Source: a virus
Reading direction: 5' to 3' (one strand)
Virus record (IMG/VR): IMGVR_UViG_3300037247_000655
Span: 62,001 to 126,000 of that record
Length of the DNA: 64,000 bases
Shown: piece after piece, positions 24,832 to 34,157 of the stretch
Layout: the number at the start of each line of letters is the position of its first letter
Position numbering within the stretch: the stretch's first letter is position 1
Notes under the pieces: model-generated
The model's input: only the letters and a program-made list of their open reading frames with translations
Databases searched by the model: none
What the model was told of the DNA's origin: nothing
Program-made: the position numbers and the translations under genes

Positions 24832-25589
24832 GTCAATCCACACTCAGAACAAAACCAAGAGAGATGCATCTCTGTTGTATTTTCTTCTTTTTTCAACTCT
24901 TCTGAGAATGATTTGCTGTCCAGAGGCTTAGTTAGTGCTAAATATGGTTTGGTTATAAACAAGCCGTACTGGTATTTATTGGGAACGATGACGGTACCTC
25001 CCACAACACAGGGGAATGACCATTGGATAACACGACTAGGTACGTTTTTTACATGGTCGGCTAAGTAGTCCATGTTTTTTACCATATTGCCAGCAGGTAT
25101 TGTCATGAAAAACGGAGACCTAACCTGATTAACTATACGTTTGATAGTATCCTCTCGTTGTAATACCGATTCGTTGTTCACACTACTGTCTACCACCGTA
25201 TCTATGTTATGTTTATGGCCGAGATATTCTAACGCTAAATTACGTCGTCTACCGAAACCAGTAACGTCTATTATAATAGCTCTTTCGGCATATGGTATGT
25301 ACCAACCAGTCCCCAGAGTACGTTCTAAGTCTGCTATGGAATTAAAGTTCTCATCAAAAAACACCAATAGATCAAACTTCAGTTCATTCTCTTTCACCAC
25401 CGCGTTGACCATTTTACCTATGCGTGTATCGTCTTGTCGTTTCGCCCATTTACTACTACGACAATATCTACAGTATCCGGGAGCGAAAACCACATTGTCC
25501 CTTTCGACACACACTTGTTGCAGAGCGCATCCTTTCTTAGAATCATCCTTTTTAAGGAAACAACATCCTTCACATCCCGTAGTTATCAC
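24828..25589 (-). CDS. GT-A-like protein with N-terminal cysteine cluster
   Basis: A 253-residue protein with a GTG start overlapping the previous stop (GTGA) and a GGAGG site. Residues 6-43 contain eight cysteines (CEGCC, C, C, C..C), likely a zinc or iron-sulfur site. A further CSEC ends the protein. In between, FDLLVFFDENFNS..DLERTL and later strands resemble a GT2-type fold lacking a clear D-x-D. It lies between a methyltransferase and a GT2 gene. Glycan role is inferred from context. Confidence 0.55.
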   Translation of the reverse strand: MITTGCEGCCFLKKDDSKKGCALQQVCVERDNVVFAPGYCRYCRSSKWAKRQDDTRIGKMVNAVVKENELKFDLLVFFDENFNSIADLERTLGTGWYIPYAERAIIIDVTGFGRRRNLALEYLGHKHNIDTVVDSSVNNESVLQREDTIKRIVNQVRSPFFMTIPAGNMVKNMDYLADHVKNVPSRVIQWSFPCVVGGTVIVPNKYQYGLFITKPYLALTKPLDSKSFSEELKKEENTTEMHLSWFCSECGLT

Positions 25590-26059
25590 TTTGCAGCCTC
25601 CACATAGATAGCGACACCTTCATATCTCTTGAGTAATATAGACAATCCAGCCTCCTTTATCATAGACAACAATGTTGACGCATCTAATATCGACATCCTT
25701 CTATCATTGTCTGCTTGTGTACCAAAGGTAATCTTAGAATATTCCTGAAGACTAAATTGGCCTTGAACAAACGCATTTGCAACCACATGGCCGTCTGGTA
25801 TGAGAATCTTAAGCACTCCACCAGTTATGAGTTTGCGACCCCAATTGGACAATGTTTGTTGAATTATGTCTGGAGGTAAATATTCTATACAGTCTGCCGC
25901 TATAATTTCATCAACAGTGTTGTCCTCGGTAATCCAATCTAATGATTGTATATCTCCTTGCTTATAGTCAACGCCAGTAGGTAGTGCAGGAGAAGGCAGA
26001 CGGTCTATGTTGACGTATCCTGTTCGTATATCTGTACCACATCCGAGGTTCAATTTCAT
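25586..26059 (-). CDS. SAM-dependent methyltransferase
   Basis: A 157-residue class I methyltransferase: motif I L-N-L-G-C-G (residues 3-8), acidic D at the end of strand 2 (V-N-I-D-R), motif II/III with DEIIAADCIEYLP and an L-I-T-G-G-V-L-K-I-L-I-P-D strand. A strong AAGGAG site precedes ATG. Small methyltransferases in glycan clusters usually methylate sugars or nucleotide sugars. The substrate here is unknown. Confidence 0.82.
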   Translation of the reverse strand: MKLNLGCGTDIRTGYVNIDRLPSPALPTGVDYKQGDIQSLDWITEDNTVDEIIAADCIEYLPPDIIQQTLSNWGRKLITGGVLKILIPDGHVVANAFVQGQFSLQEYSKITFGTQADNDRRMSILDASTLLSMIKEAGLSILLKRYEGVAIYVEAAK

Positions 26060-26069
26060 AATTTACTCC

Positions 26070-27089
26070 TTATGACAATCTACCAGAAGGACACTTAGAA
26101 ACCCTTCTAAAGATCTCATTCCATTTATTAAGAAACTGCTGTTGTCCAAACTGTTCTATAACCGTTTGTCTACCTGCATCACCTATTACTTTAGCAAGAT
26201 CTTTGTCATTAATCAACAATTCTATACGCTCTCTCATAACCTTAGGATCATTTGTTATGAAACCATTTACGCCGTCTTCTATAAATTCAGGCATTGATGT
26301 TGTTGCAGTAGTAACTATCGGGCATCCAACAGACATAGCTTCTAGTAAAGAAAATGGACAGGATGACCAAAGTGTGGTGTTAAGATATACAGACGCACGA
26401 CGATAAAGGTCTCTGAGGTGGTCGGTGTTGTCTGCCATTTTTGACAATCCAGGAGTTTCTCCCCATATACTTACTGGCAATCCTTCTGTCACTTCTTTCC
26501 ATAATGAAAAACCACAAATTCTGTCTCTTTTAATATAGTCCCATACTGCAGACATTACCTTCCCATCGCCACCTACCCATCCGTTCCAGTATTCAGTATC
26601 CATTCCATGCCTTAAAACAGAAACATCTGGATCATCAAGGTCATGGAACCACGCCCCAACAGAGAAATCGGCAACAAAAATATTGTGATCACACTTTAGG
26701 TGACCAACTTGATCTGTTGTTTTATCGTCCCAGTCGGGCCATGGCAGTGTATGTTCCATCTGCAACAATGGGCAATTGAGCTGTTGTGCCAATTGTAGCA
26801 TTATCGGATAATGATCTATTCTATTTTGTGTTAACACAAGATCGAAAGATATATCTATTTTCAATTGATCTGGTATATCTTTGCCGTTAAGCATAAAAAA
26901 GTTGGGAGGTAATGGACGCTCTTTGGTATCCCATGGATGGAATCTAGGATGTTGCAAGACGTAAAAGTTGTGACCTGTTTTTGCCAGGGTGGCACTATAG
27001 CCCTCGTGATTATTGGCGTATAGAATATTCAACGGCCTGTTGTCATCTCTATTGATACTTCTTAATACACTAGAAAGTGGTGCAGCCAT
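26070..27089 (-). CDS. GT-B glycosyltransferase, GT4-like
   Basis: A 339-residue protein with GT-B domain order. The C-terminal half carries S-L-L-E-A-M-S-V-G-C-P-I-V-T-T and G-V-N-G-F-I-T, the typical donor-binding E-x7-E-like region of GT4/GT1 enzymes. The middle holds HGMDTEYWNGW. An AGAGG site precedes ATG. Cytoplasmic, probably using a nucleotide sugar. Confidence 0.8.
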   Translation of the reverse strand: MAAPLSSVLRSINRDDNRPLNILYANNHEGYSATLAKTGHNFYVLQHPRFHPWDTKERPLPPNFFMLNGKDIPDQLKIDISFDLVLTQNRIDHYPIMLQLAQQLNCPLLQMEHTLPWPDWDDKTTDQVGHLKCDHNIFVADFSVGAWFHDLDDPDVSVLRHGMDTEYWNGWVGGDGKVMSAVWDYIKRDRICGFSLWKEVTEGLPVSIWGETPGLSKMADNTDHLRDLYRRASVYLNTTLWSSCPFSLLEAMSVGCPIVTTATTSMPEFIEDGVNGFITNDPKVMRERIELLINDKDLAKVIGDAGRQTVIEQFGQQQFLNKWNEIFRRVSKCPSGRLS

Positions 27090-27099
27090 TTGTTTACCT

Positions 27100-28278
27100 C
27101 TATTCAGTCAAAAGACCCTTGGCTATCATCCCCACTTTGGGATAGCTGAATTCAGCCGCACGTCGTTTTGCAGCATCTCCCCTAATACTCAATTTGTCGT
27201 CTTGCCACGCCGTATATGCGTGTTTCATACATTGAATCAGGGCTTTTATGTCTGGGTCAAACCAGAATTCGTCCCCGGTGTATAAATCAGGGAAACTGTC
27301 AACCATACCAAAACATGGTGTTAACTGTCCATTAACTAGCCAACCACAATTAATACGTGGACACCATCTAAACCGTTTACTATCTGAATCCCAGTCTCTC
27401 TGAGTTGTTTTTATTGTTAGTTCTGGGAAAGAACCCCAGTTGCTCAGAATCACAGGATTACAAAAGCCCATAGCATCGTGTGCTGGGATACCCCAGGCTT
27501 CCCCATGGGATGCCGAAACAAAAACATCACCTGTCACATGGATTTTATCTAGTTCATTTTCAGAAAGAAAGTTGGTCATACACACTACTGGCGGATAGTA
27601 TGGGTGCCTTATGTATATATGTAAAGACTTCTTGATGTCCTGGATTGTGGTTCTTAAGATATTAATTGCTTCGTCTGATTTCTTACCTGGTACATTAGTT
27701 TTGATAACCAAAACAACATCATCTCGAAGACTAAATGCACTATAGAATGCTCTCAAAACTGCTACTATATTTTTCCTCCGAGTCATTTCCCCTATAGTAT
27801 AAAAAACACACTTATTTTTGAATTCTGGTGAATCAATGGGTTCCGGAGGATTGTCGAATCTTTTTATATCACATGCACATGGTAAGATTTTTACTGGTAC
27901 CGTAACACCACTGTCTTTCGCAGCCTGCGCATTCTGTAGAGATGGAACCCATAATTCGTCCATAAGATTGCAACAATGTGCCCAGTTTGATCTACTAAAA
28001 TGAGTTGTCTCCCAACACATCATACCAATATTTTTTACCCCAGCTTTGTATTCGAACTGATGAGGTAAAACGTGTTGAATTACTACCGATACGTTGTCAA
28101 CAGATTTCTTTTCTAGATGTTCTACTTTTTCCGCTAGTTCAAGATTGCTGCTTGGAGATAGTTTTATTGCTCTAGCAACAACATCGATGCCACCAGCTTC
28201 CATAGCCAACATATTATGCACAGCTTGGTTACTATACCCAGTACCATCACGAAATACAGATAAATAAGCAACCTTCAT
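27100..28278 (-). CDS. GT-B glycosyltransferase, GT4-like
   Basis: A 392-residue protein: N-domain with N-x-G-M-M-C-W-E, then VPSLQNAQAAKDSGV, CACD..RF, and the donor domain FYTIGEMTRRKN, VFVSASHGEAWGIPAHDAMGFCNPVI, which is the S-x-x-E-G-x-G-x-P-x-x-E-A region of GT4 enzymes with an acidic D-A in place of E-A. It starts within the TAATG overlap of the intein-bearing transferase, so the two are translated together. Confidence 0.83.
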   Translation of the reverse strand: MKVAYLSVFRDGTGYSNQAVHNMLAMEAGGIDVVARAIKLSPSSNLELAEKVEHLEKKSVDNVSVVIQHVLPHQFEYKAGVKNIGMMCWETTHFSRSNWAHCCNLMDELWVPSLQNAQAAKDSGVTVPVKILPCACDIKRFDNPPEPIDSPEFKNKCVFYTIGEMTRRKNIVAVLRAFYSAFSLRDDVVLVIKTNVPGKKSDEAINILRTTIQDIKKSLHIYIRHPYYPPVVCMTNFLSENELDKIHVTGDVFVSASHGEAWGIPAHDAMGFCNPVILSNWGSFPELTIKTTQRDWDSDSKRFRWCPRINCGWLVNGQLTPCFGMVDSFPDLYTGDEFWFDPDIKALIQCMKHAYTAWQDDKLSIRGDAAKRRAAEFSYPKVGMIAKGLLTE

Positions 28279-31199
28279 TACATCACCACCATACTAATTT
28301 GTCCAGGATCTGCTTTCTTGAGAGAAGATGTTCTTTTCTCTTCAACTACATTAGCCTGTTGCACAAGTCCCATGAAATGCTCAACTAACATCTTGCGATC
28401 AAACGGTACTCGCCTATCTCCAACGGTCCGTGATCCACTATTGAGAGCCTTAAGCCATTCACCGGAAAAATGAGTGTGTAACATTTCTGGGTGATTCCAA
28501 ACCTTGCCTATAACCCAATTGATAAATTCACTATTGTTCATATTGTTGCTAGGAGGTGTCAAATTTGGATTATGAAGACGAGCTGTGGGGCATAGCCAGG
28601 TTTCTGTCTGATCCTGAATTTTGGTTTCACGGATAACTTGTCCCCAGATAGCCGCTGTTCTTTCCCATCCCCTTCTTTTCATGGGTAATTCCTGTCCGTA
28701 AGTTGCAACTGGTTCTTCTATATACGCTCTGGTTTGTTGCATCTTCGTGTTTCTCGCATCTTCGCTAAGTTTGAGAAAACGATCCATTTTTCTGACAAAA
28801 TCGTCATTACTAGGCAAAGCCCTTCTTTGTTCAGTTTCAATAATAGCTTCCCAAAAGAATTTATGTACTTCTATTGGAATAGAGGTAGGATTATCCAAAT
28901 GGTCTTCCATAGCAGAGTATCTCACCGCCATAGTAGGTACGCCACAAGCCTGAGCCTCAGTTAAGGGCATACCCCAGCCCTCACACGTAGAATACTGCAC
29001 GTACAAATCGAAAGACTTGATGATGTCTGCTAACACATTCCGGGGGCACGAATGACTCGCATTAGGCGGATGCGCAGCTAATTTGCCACACTTACGACAA
29101 ACCATGATTTCCCCAGAGAAAAACGATGGATAAGCAGTGTTGCACTCGCTACATAGATATGTCATTATGACCTTGTTGCCTATTTTGAAATCACGAATAG
29201 CTTTCGCTATGTCATAACCAACATCAGGGTAACTAGTATGTAAGTAAAGAAACGTTTTCCTTGCCAACTCCGTATGTCCCTTGGATGTTGATCGATTAAC
29301 CCACATGGCAAACGCTTCTATCAAGTCGTAGTACAACTTTCGTTTTTGATTCCGCATTACGGTTCCGACAATAAGAGAATTAGGATCTATGCCAAGTTTT
29401 TGTTTGTGTTCTCTTTTATTGTCTGGTGGTTTGAATACGTCTAGGTCTGCGCCAGGAGATGCTATAGTTATAAGATTAGTTCCTTTCCTACCGGTTTTTT
29501 TTAATAGCTGCATACCATACTTAGAGTACGTAAGAATACGATCGCACTGCTTGTATGAATCTAACCAAAGCTCTCTCTGCGGCTCCCCATCGATTGTTGG
29601 CATCCATATAAAAGAAAAATTATGACGCACAGAAGAACGTAGTATAAACTCGTCCATCCACCAATCTCGAATACTGCAATTGTGAACACTGAACCCCGTT
29701 ACATAGCTATTATCTTGATCTACTTCTAGGTTATAAACTTGTCCATGATATTGTTCTGTTCGTATCCGCCGAATCGGAACAACTATGTAATCATCTTCGA
29801 TCCATCCAATACCTCCTTTGTCTATCCATTTTGGATTAAGAGATTTTCTCGACAAAAGTTCTGACTGTTTGTTAATAAACTCATGTGCCAAACGGGCTGA
29901 TTGACCATAACATTCTACATCGAACGACAACCTTTCTGTTTTGACCAATTTCGAAGGTTTATTGATCTTCCACATTATCGACGCCTTAACCCCTATTCTC
30001 GCAAACAGCATTCGTACTTGTCTTGCCAAGGTTTCAGAAACAGTGCTCAATGAAACCGTGTCAGGACCGTAATATCCATCGCCCTTAATTAACCCCTCTA
30101 GAAATGACTGGATTAATTCGATATCATTTGATTTCCAAATACAATCTGGTATTCTTTTATTGTGTGCGCCACAACCAACCATCTTCCCCATTAATTCTTT
30201 GATAAGAACAGAACAACATTTTACTGATTGACCATTTGACACTTTTGACTTCACCACGGAAGTAGACAGCCCAAATAAATCCTGTATTAGTGATTGTACG
30301 TCTTTGACATATTCGTTTTCCTTTATGGTAATGCCAAAATCGAGACTAATAGAATTACCAGAGTTTGAGCCTTCTGCGCAATAGTAGCCCAGTAGTCTAG
30401 CAAAACGTTTAGTTATATGGATGTACTTGGGTATGCCGTGGTCTTTTTTGTAATCCTGGTGCCCTGCTGGGTAAACCTTCGTGTCTATATTATCATAGAT
30501 AAATTGATCAAAGTAACAGGTTGTATCTAAAACATTTGACCGCTCTTTTTCGGGACGATGAATGGGAATTAGAACATAATCACCGGAAGACAAGTTTCGT
30601 GCTTCCACGAACTTCGCGTCATCAACAGAATGTCTGTCTCTAACATCTCTTTGTTTCCAAGTTCGTTTCTTACTTTTAATCACTAGGATTGGATGTTCTG
30701 GTGTAAAAGTATAACATTGATTGTCATTGTGTGGATAAATCTTAACAACATCACCTATATGTTGCCGTCTCGTAATATCTAAAACTTTTCGAGCTTTCCC
30801 CGTATGGGAAATAACTAATTCACCTTTTTGAATATCCTCTATATTTTTTACACCACTTGGCGTTTCCACTTTCGTCCCAGGAGGAACACATACTATATCA
30901 GGCTTAAAATCGAGACATACATCATCAAATATTCCTTCGCCGAATTGATTGGTAGGATTAGCCTGATACTTTTGCATAGCCTGCTGGTCACTCCTTGGCG
31001 GCGCAACTGGATAGAACTTCCAAGGAACTTGACTACACCGTTGATCGTCTGCGTGGGCGTAAGAACCCATTTCCGCAATTTCGAATTCGTTAGTTGCATG
31101 CAGTCTTTGAATAACTTCGTTCCAATAGGTACTAAATCCAGTAGCGAGATAAGACGCCTCACCTGTAAACAAAACACGGCGTTTGCGATTAGATTCCAT
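28278..31199 (-). CDS. GT-B glycosyltransferase interrupted by an intein
   Basis: The ATG at 31199 has a GAGGAG site (an in-frame GTG lies at 31205). The precursor has 973 residues; removal of 404 intein residues leaves about 569. The joined extein reads K-P-D-I-V / C-S-I-R-D-W-W-M across the site, a plausible GT-B strand. The C-domain has YVQYSTCEGWGMPLTEAQACGVP, the GT4 donor site. A zinc-ribbon insert (CSEC ... CRKC) sits just before it. Splicing should be needed for activity. This gene also overlaps the sigma-like gene upstream by 11 bases. Confidence 0.87.
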   Translation of the reverse strand: MESNRKRRVLFTGEASYLATGFSTYWNEVIQRLHATNEFEIAEMGSYAHADDQRCSQVPWKFYPVAPPRSDQQAMQKYQANPTNQFGEGIFDDVCLDFKPDIVCVPPGTKVETPSGVKNIEDIQKGELVISHTGKARKVLDITRRQHIGDVVKIYPHNDNQCYTFTPEHPILVIKSKKRTWKQRDVRDRHSVDDAKFVEARNLSSGDYVLIPIHRPEKERSNVLDTTCYFDQFIYDNIDTKVYPAGHQDYKKDHGIPKYIHITKRFARLLGYYCAEGSNSGNSISLDFGITIKENEYVKDVQSLIQDLFGLSTSVVKSKVSNGQSVKCCSVLIKELMGKMVGCGAHNKRIPDCIWKSNDIELIQSFLEGLIKGDGYYGPDTVSLSTVSETLARQVRMLFARIGVKASIMWKINKPSKLVKTERLSFDVECYGQSARLAHEFINKQSELLSRKSLNPKWIDKGGIGWIEDDYIVVPIRRIRTEQYHGQVYNLEVDQDNSYVTGFSVHNCSIRDWWMDEFILRSSVRHNFSFIWMPTIDGEPQRELWLDSYKQCDRILTYSKYGMQLLKKTGRKGTNLITIASPGADLDVFKPPDNKREHKQKLGIDPNSLIVGTVMRNQKRKLYYDLIEAFAMWVNRSTSKGHTELARKTFLYLHTSYPDVGYDIAKAIRDFKIGNKVIMTYLCSECNTAYPSFFSGEIMVCRKCGKLAAHPPNASHSCPRNVLADIIKSFDLYVQYSTCEGWGMPLTEAQACGVPTMAVRYSAMEDHLDNPTSIPIEVHKFFWEAIIETEQRRALPSNDDFVRKMDRFLKLSEDARNTKMQQTRAYIEEPVATYGQELPMKRRGWERTAAIWGQVIRETKIQDQTETWLCPTARLHNPNLTPPSNNMNNSEFINWVIGKVWNHPEMLHTHFSGEWLKALNSGSRTVGDRRVPFDRKMLVEHFMGLVQQANVVEEKRTSSLKKADPGQISMVVM
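29679..30890 (-). mobile_element. Intein with LAGLIDADG endonuclease domain in the glycosyltransferase
   Basis: 404 residues from Cys1 (C-V-P-P-G-T-K-V) to the terminal V-H-N followed by extein Cys+1. Block B appears as TFTPEHPIL. Two LAGLIDADG-type helices, LLGYYCAEG and FLEGLIKGDG, mark a dodecapeptide homing nuclease. Block F/G is Q-V-Y-N-L-E-V...G-F-S-V-H-N. All residues for canonical splicing are present, so both splicing and homing look intact. Confidence 0.95.
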
Positions 31200-31779
31200 A
31201 ACCACTCCTCATGAGTTTGGGACGTAAATTCCTGGTTCGCAACCATCTCTGTTTTCTACTGAGACCTAGCTTGTTGATCTGTCCATCCATCTGTGACACA
31301 ATCATATCCTTATCTTCTTTAGTCAAGTTAATAGACGACAAAATATCTGATAGCACGGAAAACGGATCAATGGTATCAACAGGTTCTACAAATAAAGTTT
31401 GCCAAGACTGTGGGTGGAGCATAGATCTAAGGACTTCTAGTTTAAGCCCTGTTATCTGTAGTTGTTCACAGATCTCGTGGTCATTCTTGCCTAAACCAGA
31501 AAGCATTTCAACCTGATGAATCTGTCTCTTTACTCTGCATGGTGCAGAGACCACGCACATCGCCCCCAAAGCAGTGTCTCTCATCGCACGAGCTATAGAT
31601 ACTATCGCATAGGCAGTGAAGTTATTCTTATTATGTCCCCCAGCTTTAATCTCTGCTAATTTGAGATGTCCAGCTTGTATATAATCTTCTGCATCCGCGC
31701 AACTATTGTTATAGGCAGCATCTATTTTTATAGCGAAATAAGATATAAACTTTTCTAGTGTCTGTTCTGCTTCCTGCAT
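31189..31779 (-). CDS. Probable sigma-70 family transcription factor
   Basis: A 196-residue helical protein. Residues about 28-75 resemble sigma region 2: D-A-E-D-Y-I-Q-A-G-x-L-K-L, then F-T-A-Y-A-I-V-S-I-A-R-A-M, as in 'D-L-x-Q-E-G ... F-x-x-Y-A-x-x-x-I-R-x-A'. Residues about 80-115 resemble region 3: APCRVKRQI followed by EICEQLQITG. The C-terminus (LTKEDKDMI ... LGLSRKQRWLRTRNLRPKLM) resembles a region 4 helix-turn-helix. All are weak but in the right order and spacing. It would redirect host RNA polymerase to phage promoters. The start overlaps the ssb stop as TAATG. Confidence 0.6.
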   Translation of the reverse strand: MQEAEQTLEKFISYFAIKIDAAYNNSCADAEDYIQAGHLKLAEIKAGGHNKNNFTAYAIVSIARAMRDTALGAMCVVSAPCRVKRQIHQVEMLSGLGKNDHEICEQLQITGLKLEVLRSMLHPQSWQTLFVEPVDTIDPFSVLSDILSSINLTKEDKDMIVSQMDGQINKLGLSRKQRWLRTRNLRPKLMRSGYGI

Positions 31780-32207
31780 TAGAATGGGACACTGGGATCG
31801 TTAGTGGGAGCCTGAGCACTTGGTTCAGCTACTTTGGTCGCCTGTGCTGGTTGTGCTTCATCGCTGTTTTTAGCGGTCTTCACACACAACTGAAAATCAC
31901 GGACATTCAAAGAATAGGCGACCCTCTTTTGACCACTATCCTTGTCTTCCCAGCTATCTTGTTTAATATATCCATTGACGTAAATAGGCTGGCCCTTCTT
32001 GACTAGTTCAGACATCCTGGTTGCCTTAGCACTCCATACCTGCGCCCTCATAAAACAGGGTTCGTTCTGCCACTGATCATTATTATCCTTATAACTACGA
32101 TTAAAAGCCAGGTTGACAGTACAAACGGGCGTTTTCTTCTGTCCAACGAACTTTAGCTCCGGATCTGCAGTTGCAACACCAACACCATTAAAACTTAACT
32201 CTGCCAT
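31779..32207 (-). CDS. ssb: Single-stranded DNA-binding protein
   Basis: A 142-residue bacterial-type SSB. The OB fold occupies residues 1-110 (GVGVATADPELKF, VWSAKATRMSELVKKGQPIYVNGYI). A flexible Gln/Ala/Pro linker follows. The acidic, Phe-ended tip D-P-S-V-P-F matches the D-D-I-P-F tip by which SSBs recruit replication partners. Translation appears coupled to an eight-codon leader ORF whose stop overlaps its ATG. Confidence 0.95.
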   Translation of the reverse strand: MAELSFNGVGVATADPELKFVGQKKTPVCTVNLAFNRSYKDNNDQWQNEPCFMRAQVWSAKATRMSELVKKGQPIYVNGYIKQDSWEDKDSGQKRVAYSLNVRDFQLCVKTAKNSDEAQPAQATKVAEPSAQAPTNDPSVPF

Positions 32208-32233
32208 TACACATACCCTTCCAATAAATACAT
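32207..32233 (-). CDS. Eight-codon leader ORF coupled to ssb
   Basis: Just after a strong AAGGAGGA site, ATG at 32233 opens MYLLEGYV and stops at TAA, which overlaps the ssb ATG (TAATG). The ssb start itself has only GGAAGGG at a longer distance. The arrangement suggests that ribosomes load on the leader and re-initiate on ssb. Seen in sequence; role inferred. Confidence 0.5.
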   Translation of the reverse strand: MYLLEGYV

Positions 32234-32248
32234 TAGTTAGTCCTCCTT

Positions 32249-32277
32249 GTTATACGTCCAAAGAGGTATTCTGTTGC
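32249..32277 (-). promoter_or_regulatory. Phage promoter before ssb, GCAACA-17-TATAAC
   Basis: GCAACA (32277-32272), 17 bases, TATAAC (32254-32249). It gives a leader of about 35 bases before ssb and would also serve the sigma-like gene and the glycan block downstream. Confidence 0.62.
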
Positions 32278-32283
32278 ACAAAA

Positions 32284-34152
32284 TTATAATAATTTTTGTA
32301 TATTCTTAACAATAAAGCTGCCCTTTCTTTTATCCCCGTAAACAAGACAGATAACATCATCTTTACATAATCCCCTAAGCTTGGAAAATACGTCGGGGAA
32401 GACTACCGCGTGATCCACTGAATACGTAGAATCTGACATAGTCAAGAAACACATTGGCTTACCGGGATTCTTACCTCTTTTTGTTTTAGTATGTTTCACA
32501 CTATCTATTATGACACACACAACAATATCATCCTGATTAGTAGCCTTAGCTATATCTAGGCAGGTATGTGTGGCAAGTGTTTGGTCTGCATCGTCGGCCT
32601 GAGAACAAGAAAGGGCGATTCCAAGAAAATACTTCTCCGCAGTAGCATTAGCCATGTTTGTATCCTTCAGTGGACTTTCTGTCATGGCGGCTTTCCTGGC
32701 CATCATTGTCCGTCTAGCATCACTGGCACACGGTGGTTTGACGACAATATCTCGATATCCATTGTCTAGCATTAGTTTTTCTAATTTCTTCTTAGTCCGT
32801 CCCCCTAGTTCGGACAACCACGACACTTTCTCTTCACTTGAAGTATATACAAATTTACTGTCCCCATCTGTGATTCCGTCAAAAGCAACATCGGCTTGGT
32901 CCAAGTATTCCTGTGTAGCTTTTACCAATTCACCCTTGGTCATTTGCTTGATAGTTTTTGTTTTGCATCCAGCAGGCTGGGACATTTGTAGTAATATTTC
33001 CTGTGTAGTCATCTCACCAAGTTCCAGTTGATTGAAAAAATAAACTTTCTCTTTACCGGTTAGACCCTTTACTTCTACTTTTTTGCCAGATTCGTCATGA
33101 ACAGAAGTCCCCAGTATTACTTCAAGTTCTCTGACCATCTCACTACGCTCCATACCGTAGCAATCGCACGCACCTGACTTAATTAAAGCTATTCCAACAT
33201 TTCTGTGAAAATCAGGGACAGAGGCCAAAAAGCCACCCCAAGTTCCCAAACATGGACTAGATACTTTTAAAGGGTCCATTCCTGGCGTTTCTGTGGCCGC
33301 TGAGACGATCTTCTTGATAGCCGAGGCACCAACACCCCTAATATGCGCCAGGCCAAAAGCTATGCCATTCTTTGTTTTTTCTGCCATCGTAAAATGTGTG
33401 TTTCCACTTCTGATGTCAGGAGGTAGAATTTCAACACCGAATAACCTGGCATCCTGTACTAATTTGTAAATCTCCTCCTTAGGATCACCCTTATAACTAG
33501 AATATGTAAGGTAACTTGTGAAGAACTCTCTAGGAAAGTGGCACTTTATCCAAGCAGTTTGGTATGCAATCAGACCATAACTTACAGCATGGCTTTTATT
33601 AAAACTGTAGCGTTGACATTTTTCAATCCAACCAAAGATTTCTTCAGCTACTTCTAAGTCAATCTTGCCATATTCTTGGGCACCTTTGATAAATTTAGAC
33701 TTTACTTTAGCCATAAGCTTAGAATCCTTTTTACCTATAGCTTTTCTCAGCGTATCGGCACTTTCGGGACTAAGACCAGCCAAGTCGGTAGCTATTCTCA
33801 GCGCTTGCTCCTGATACACCATCTGGGCGTGAGTAGATTCTAATATCGGTTTTAAGGCGGGATGTAGATAAGTTATTTTTTTCTTTCCAAACTTAACGTC
33901 GACATAGGCTTGACTGAGCCCACTTTCAAGTGGACCTGGACGTAAAATACTCACTAACGCAGCCAATTCTTCTATACTATCGGGCTTTAATTTCTTTGAC
34001 CAATCTTGACCAAGATTTTTTTCAAGCTGGAAGACTCCAACAGTATTACCACTAGCCAGAAGCCTCCATACGGCAGGGCAATCCAAGTTGATGTTGTTGA
34101 TATCGAACTTACCCCTGTCTACGCGACATTTACAATTAGCGAACTCTATCAT
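32284..34152 (-). CDS. dnaE: DNA polymerase III alpha, C-terminal half of split DnaE
   Basis: A 622-residue protein that aligns by eye with DnaE from just after the third catalytic Asp: D-I-N-N-I-N-L-D...L-L-A-S-G-N-T-V-G-V-F-Q-L-E, LRPGPLESG, YQEQ, LRKAIGKKD, then S-F-N-K-S-H-A-V-S-Y, a helix-hairpin-helix region (AHIRGVGASAIKKI) and a C-terminal OB domain. It supplies fingers and DNA-binding parts. The catalytic Asps and PHP domain are in the gene at 44234-46609. No ribosome-binding site is seen; its promoter would start the message at or near the ATG. Confidence 0.93.
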   Translation of the reverse strand: MIEFANCKCRVDRGKFDINNINLDCPAVWRLLASGNTVGVFQLEKNLGQDWSKKLKPDSIEELAALVSILRPGPLESGLSQAYVDVKFGKKKITYLHPALKPILESTHAQMVYQEQALRIATDLAGLSPESADTLRKAIGKKDSKLMAKVKSKFIKGAQEYGKIDLEVAEEIFGWIEKCQRYSFNKSHAVSYGLIAYQTAWIKCHFPREFFTSYLTYSSYKGDPKEEIYKLVQDARLFGVEILPPDIRSGNTHFTMAEKTKNGIAFGLAHIRGVGASAIKKIVSAATETPGMDPLKVSSPCLGTWGGFLASVPDFHRNVGIALIKSGACDCYGMERSEMVRELEVILGTSVHDESGKKVEVKGLTGKEKVYFFNQLELGEMTTQEILLQMSQPAGCKTKTIKQMTKGELVKATQEYLDQADVAFDGITDGDSKFVYTSSEEKVSWLSELGGRTKKKLEKLMLDNGYRDIVVKPPCASDARRTMMARKAAMTESPLKDTNMANATAEKYFLGIALSCSQADDADQTLATHTCLDIAKATNQDDIVVCVIIDSVKHTKTKRGKNPGKPMCFLTMSDSTYSVDHAVVFPDVFSKLRGLCKDDVICLVYGDKRKGSFIVKNIQKLL

Positions 34153-34157
34153 ACTAC

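Noticed and set aside
24385-24931. + strand frames within the GT2 gene region
   Set aside because: Shadows of overlapping - strand genes; no ribosome-binding sites.
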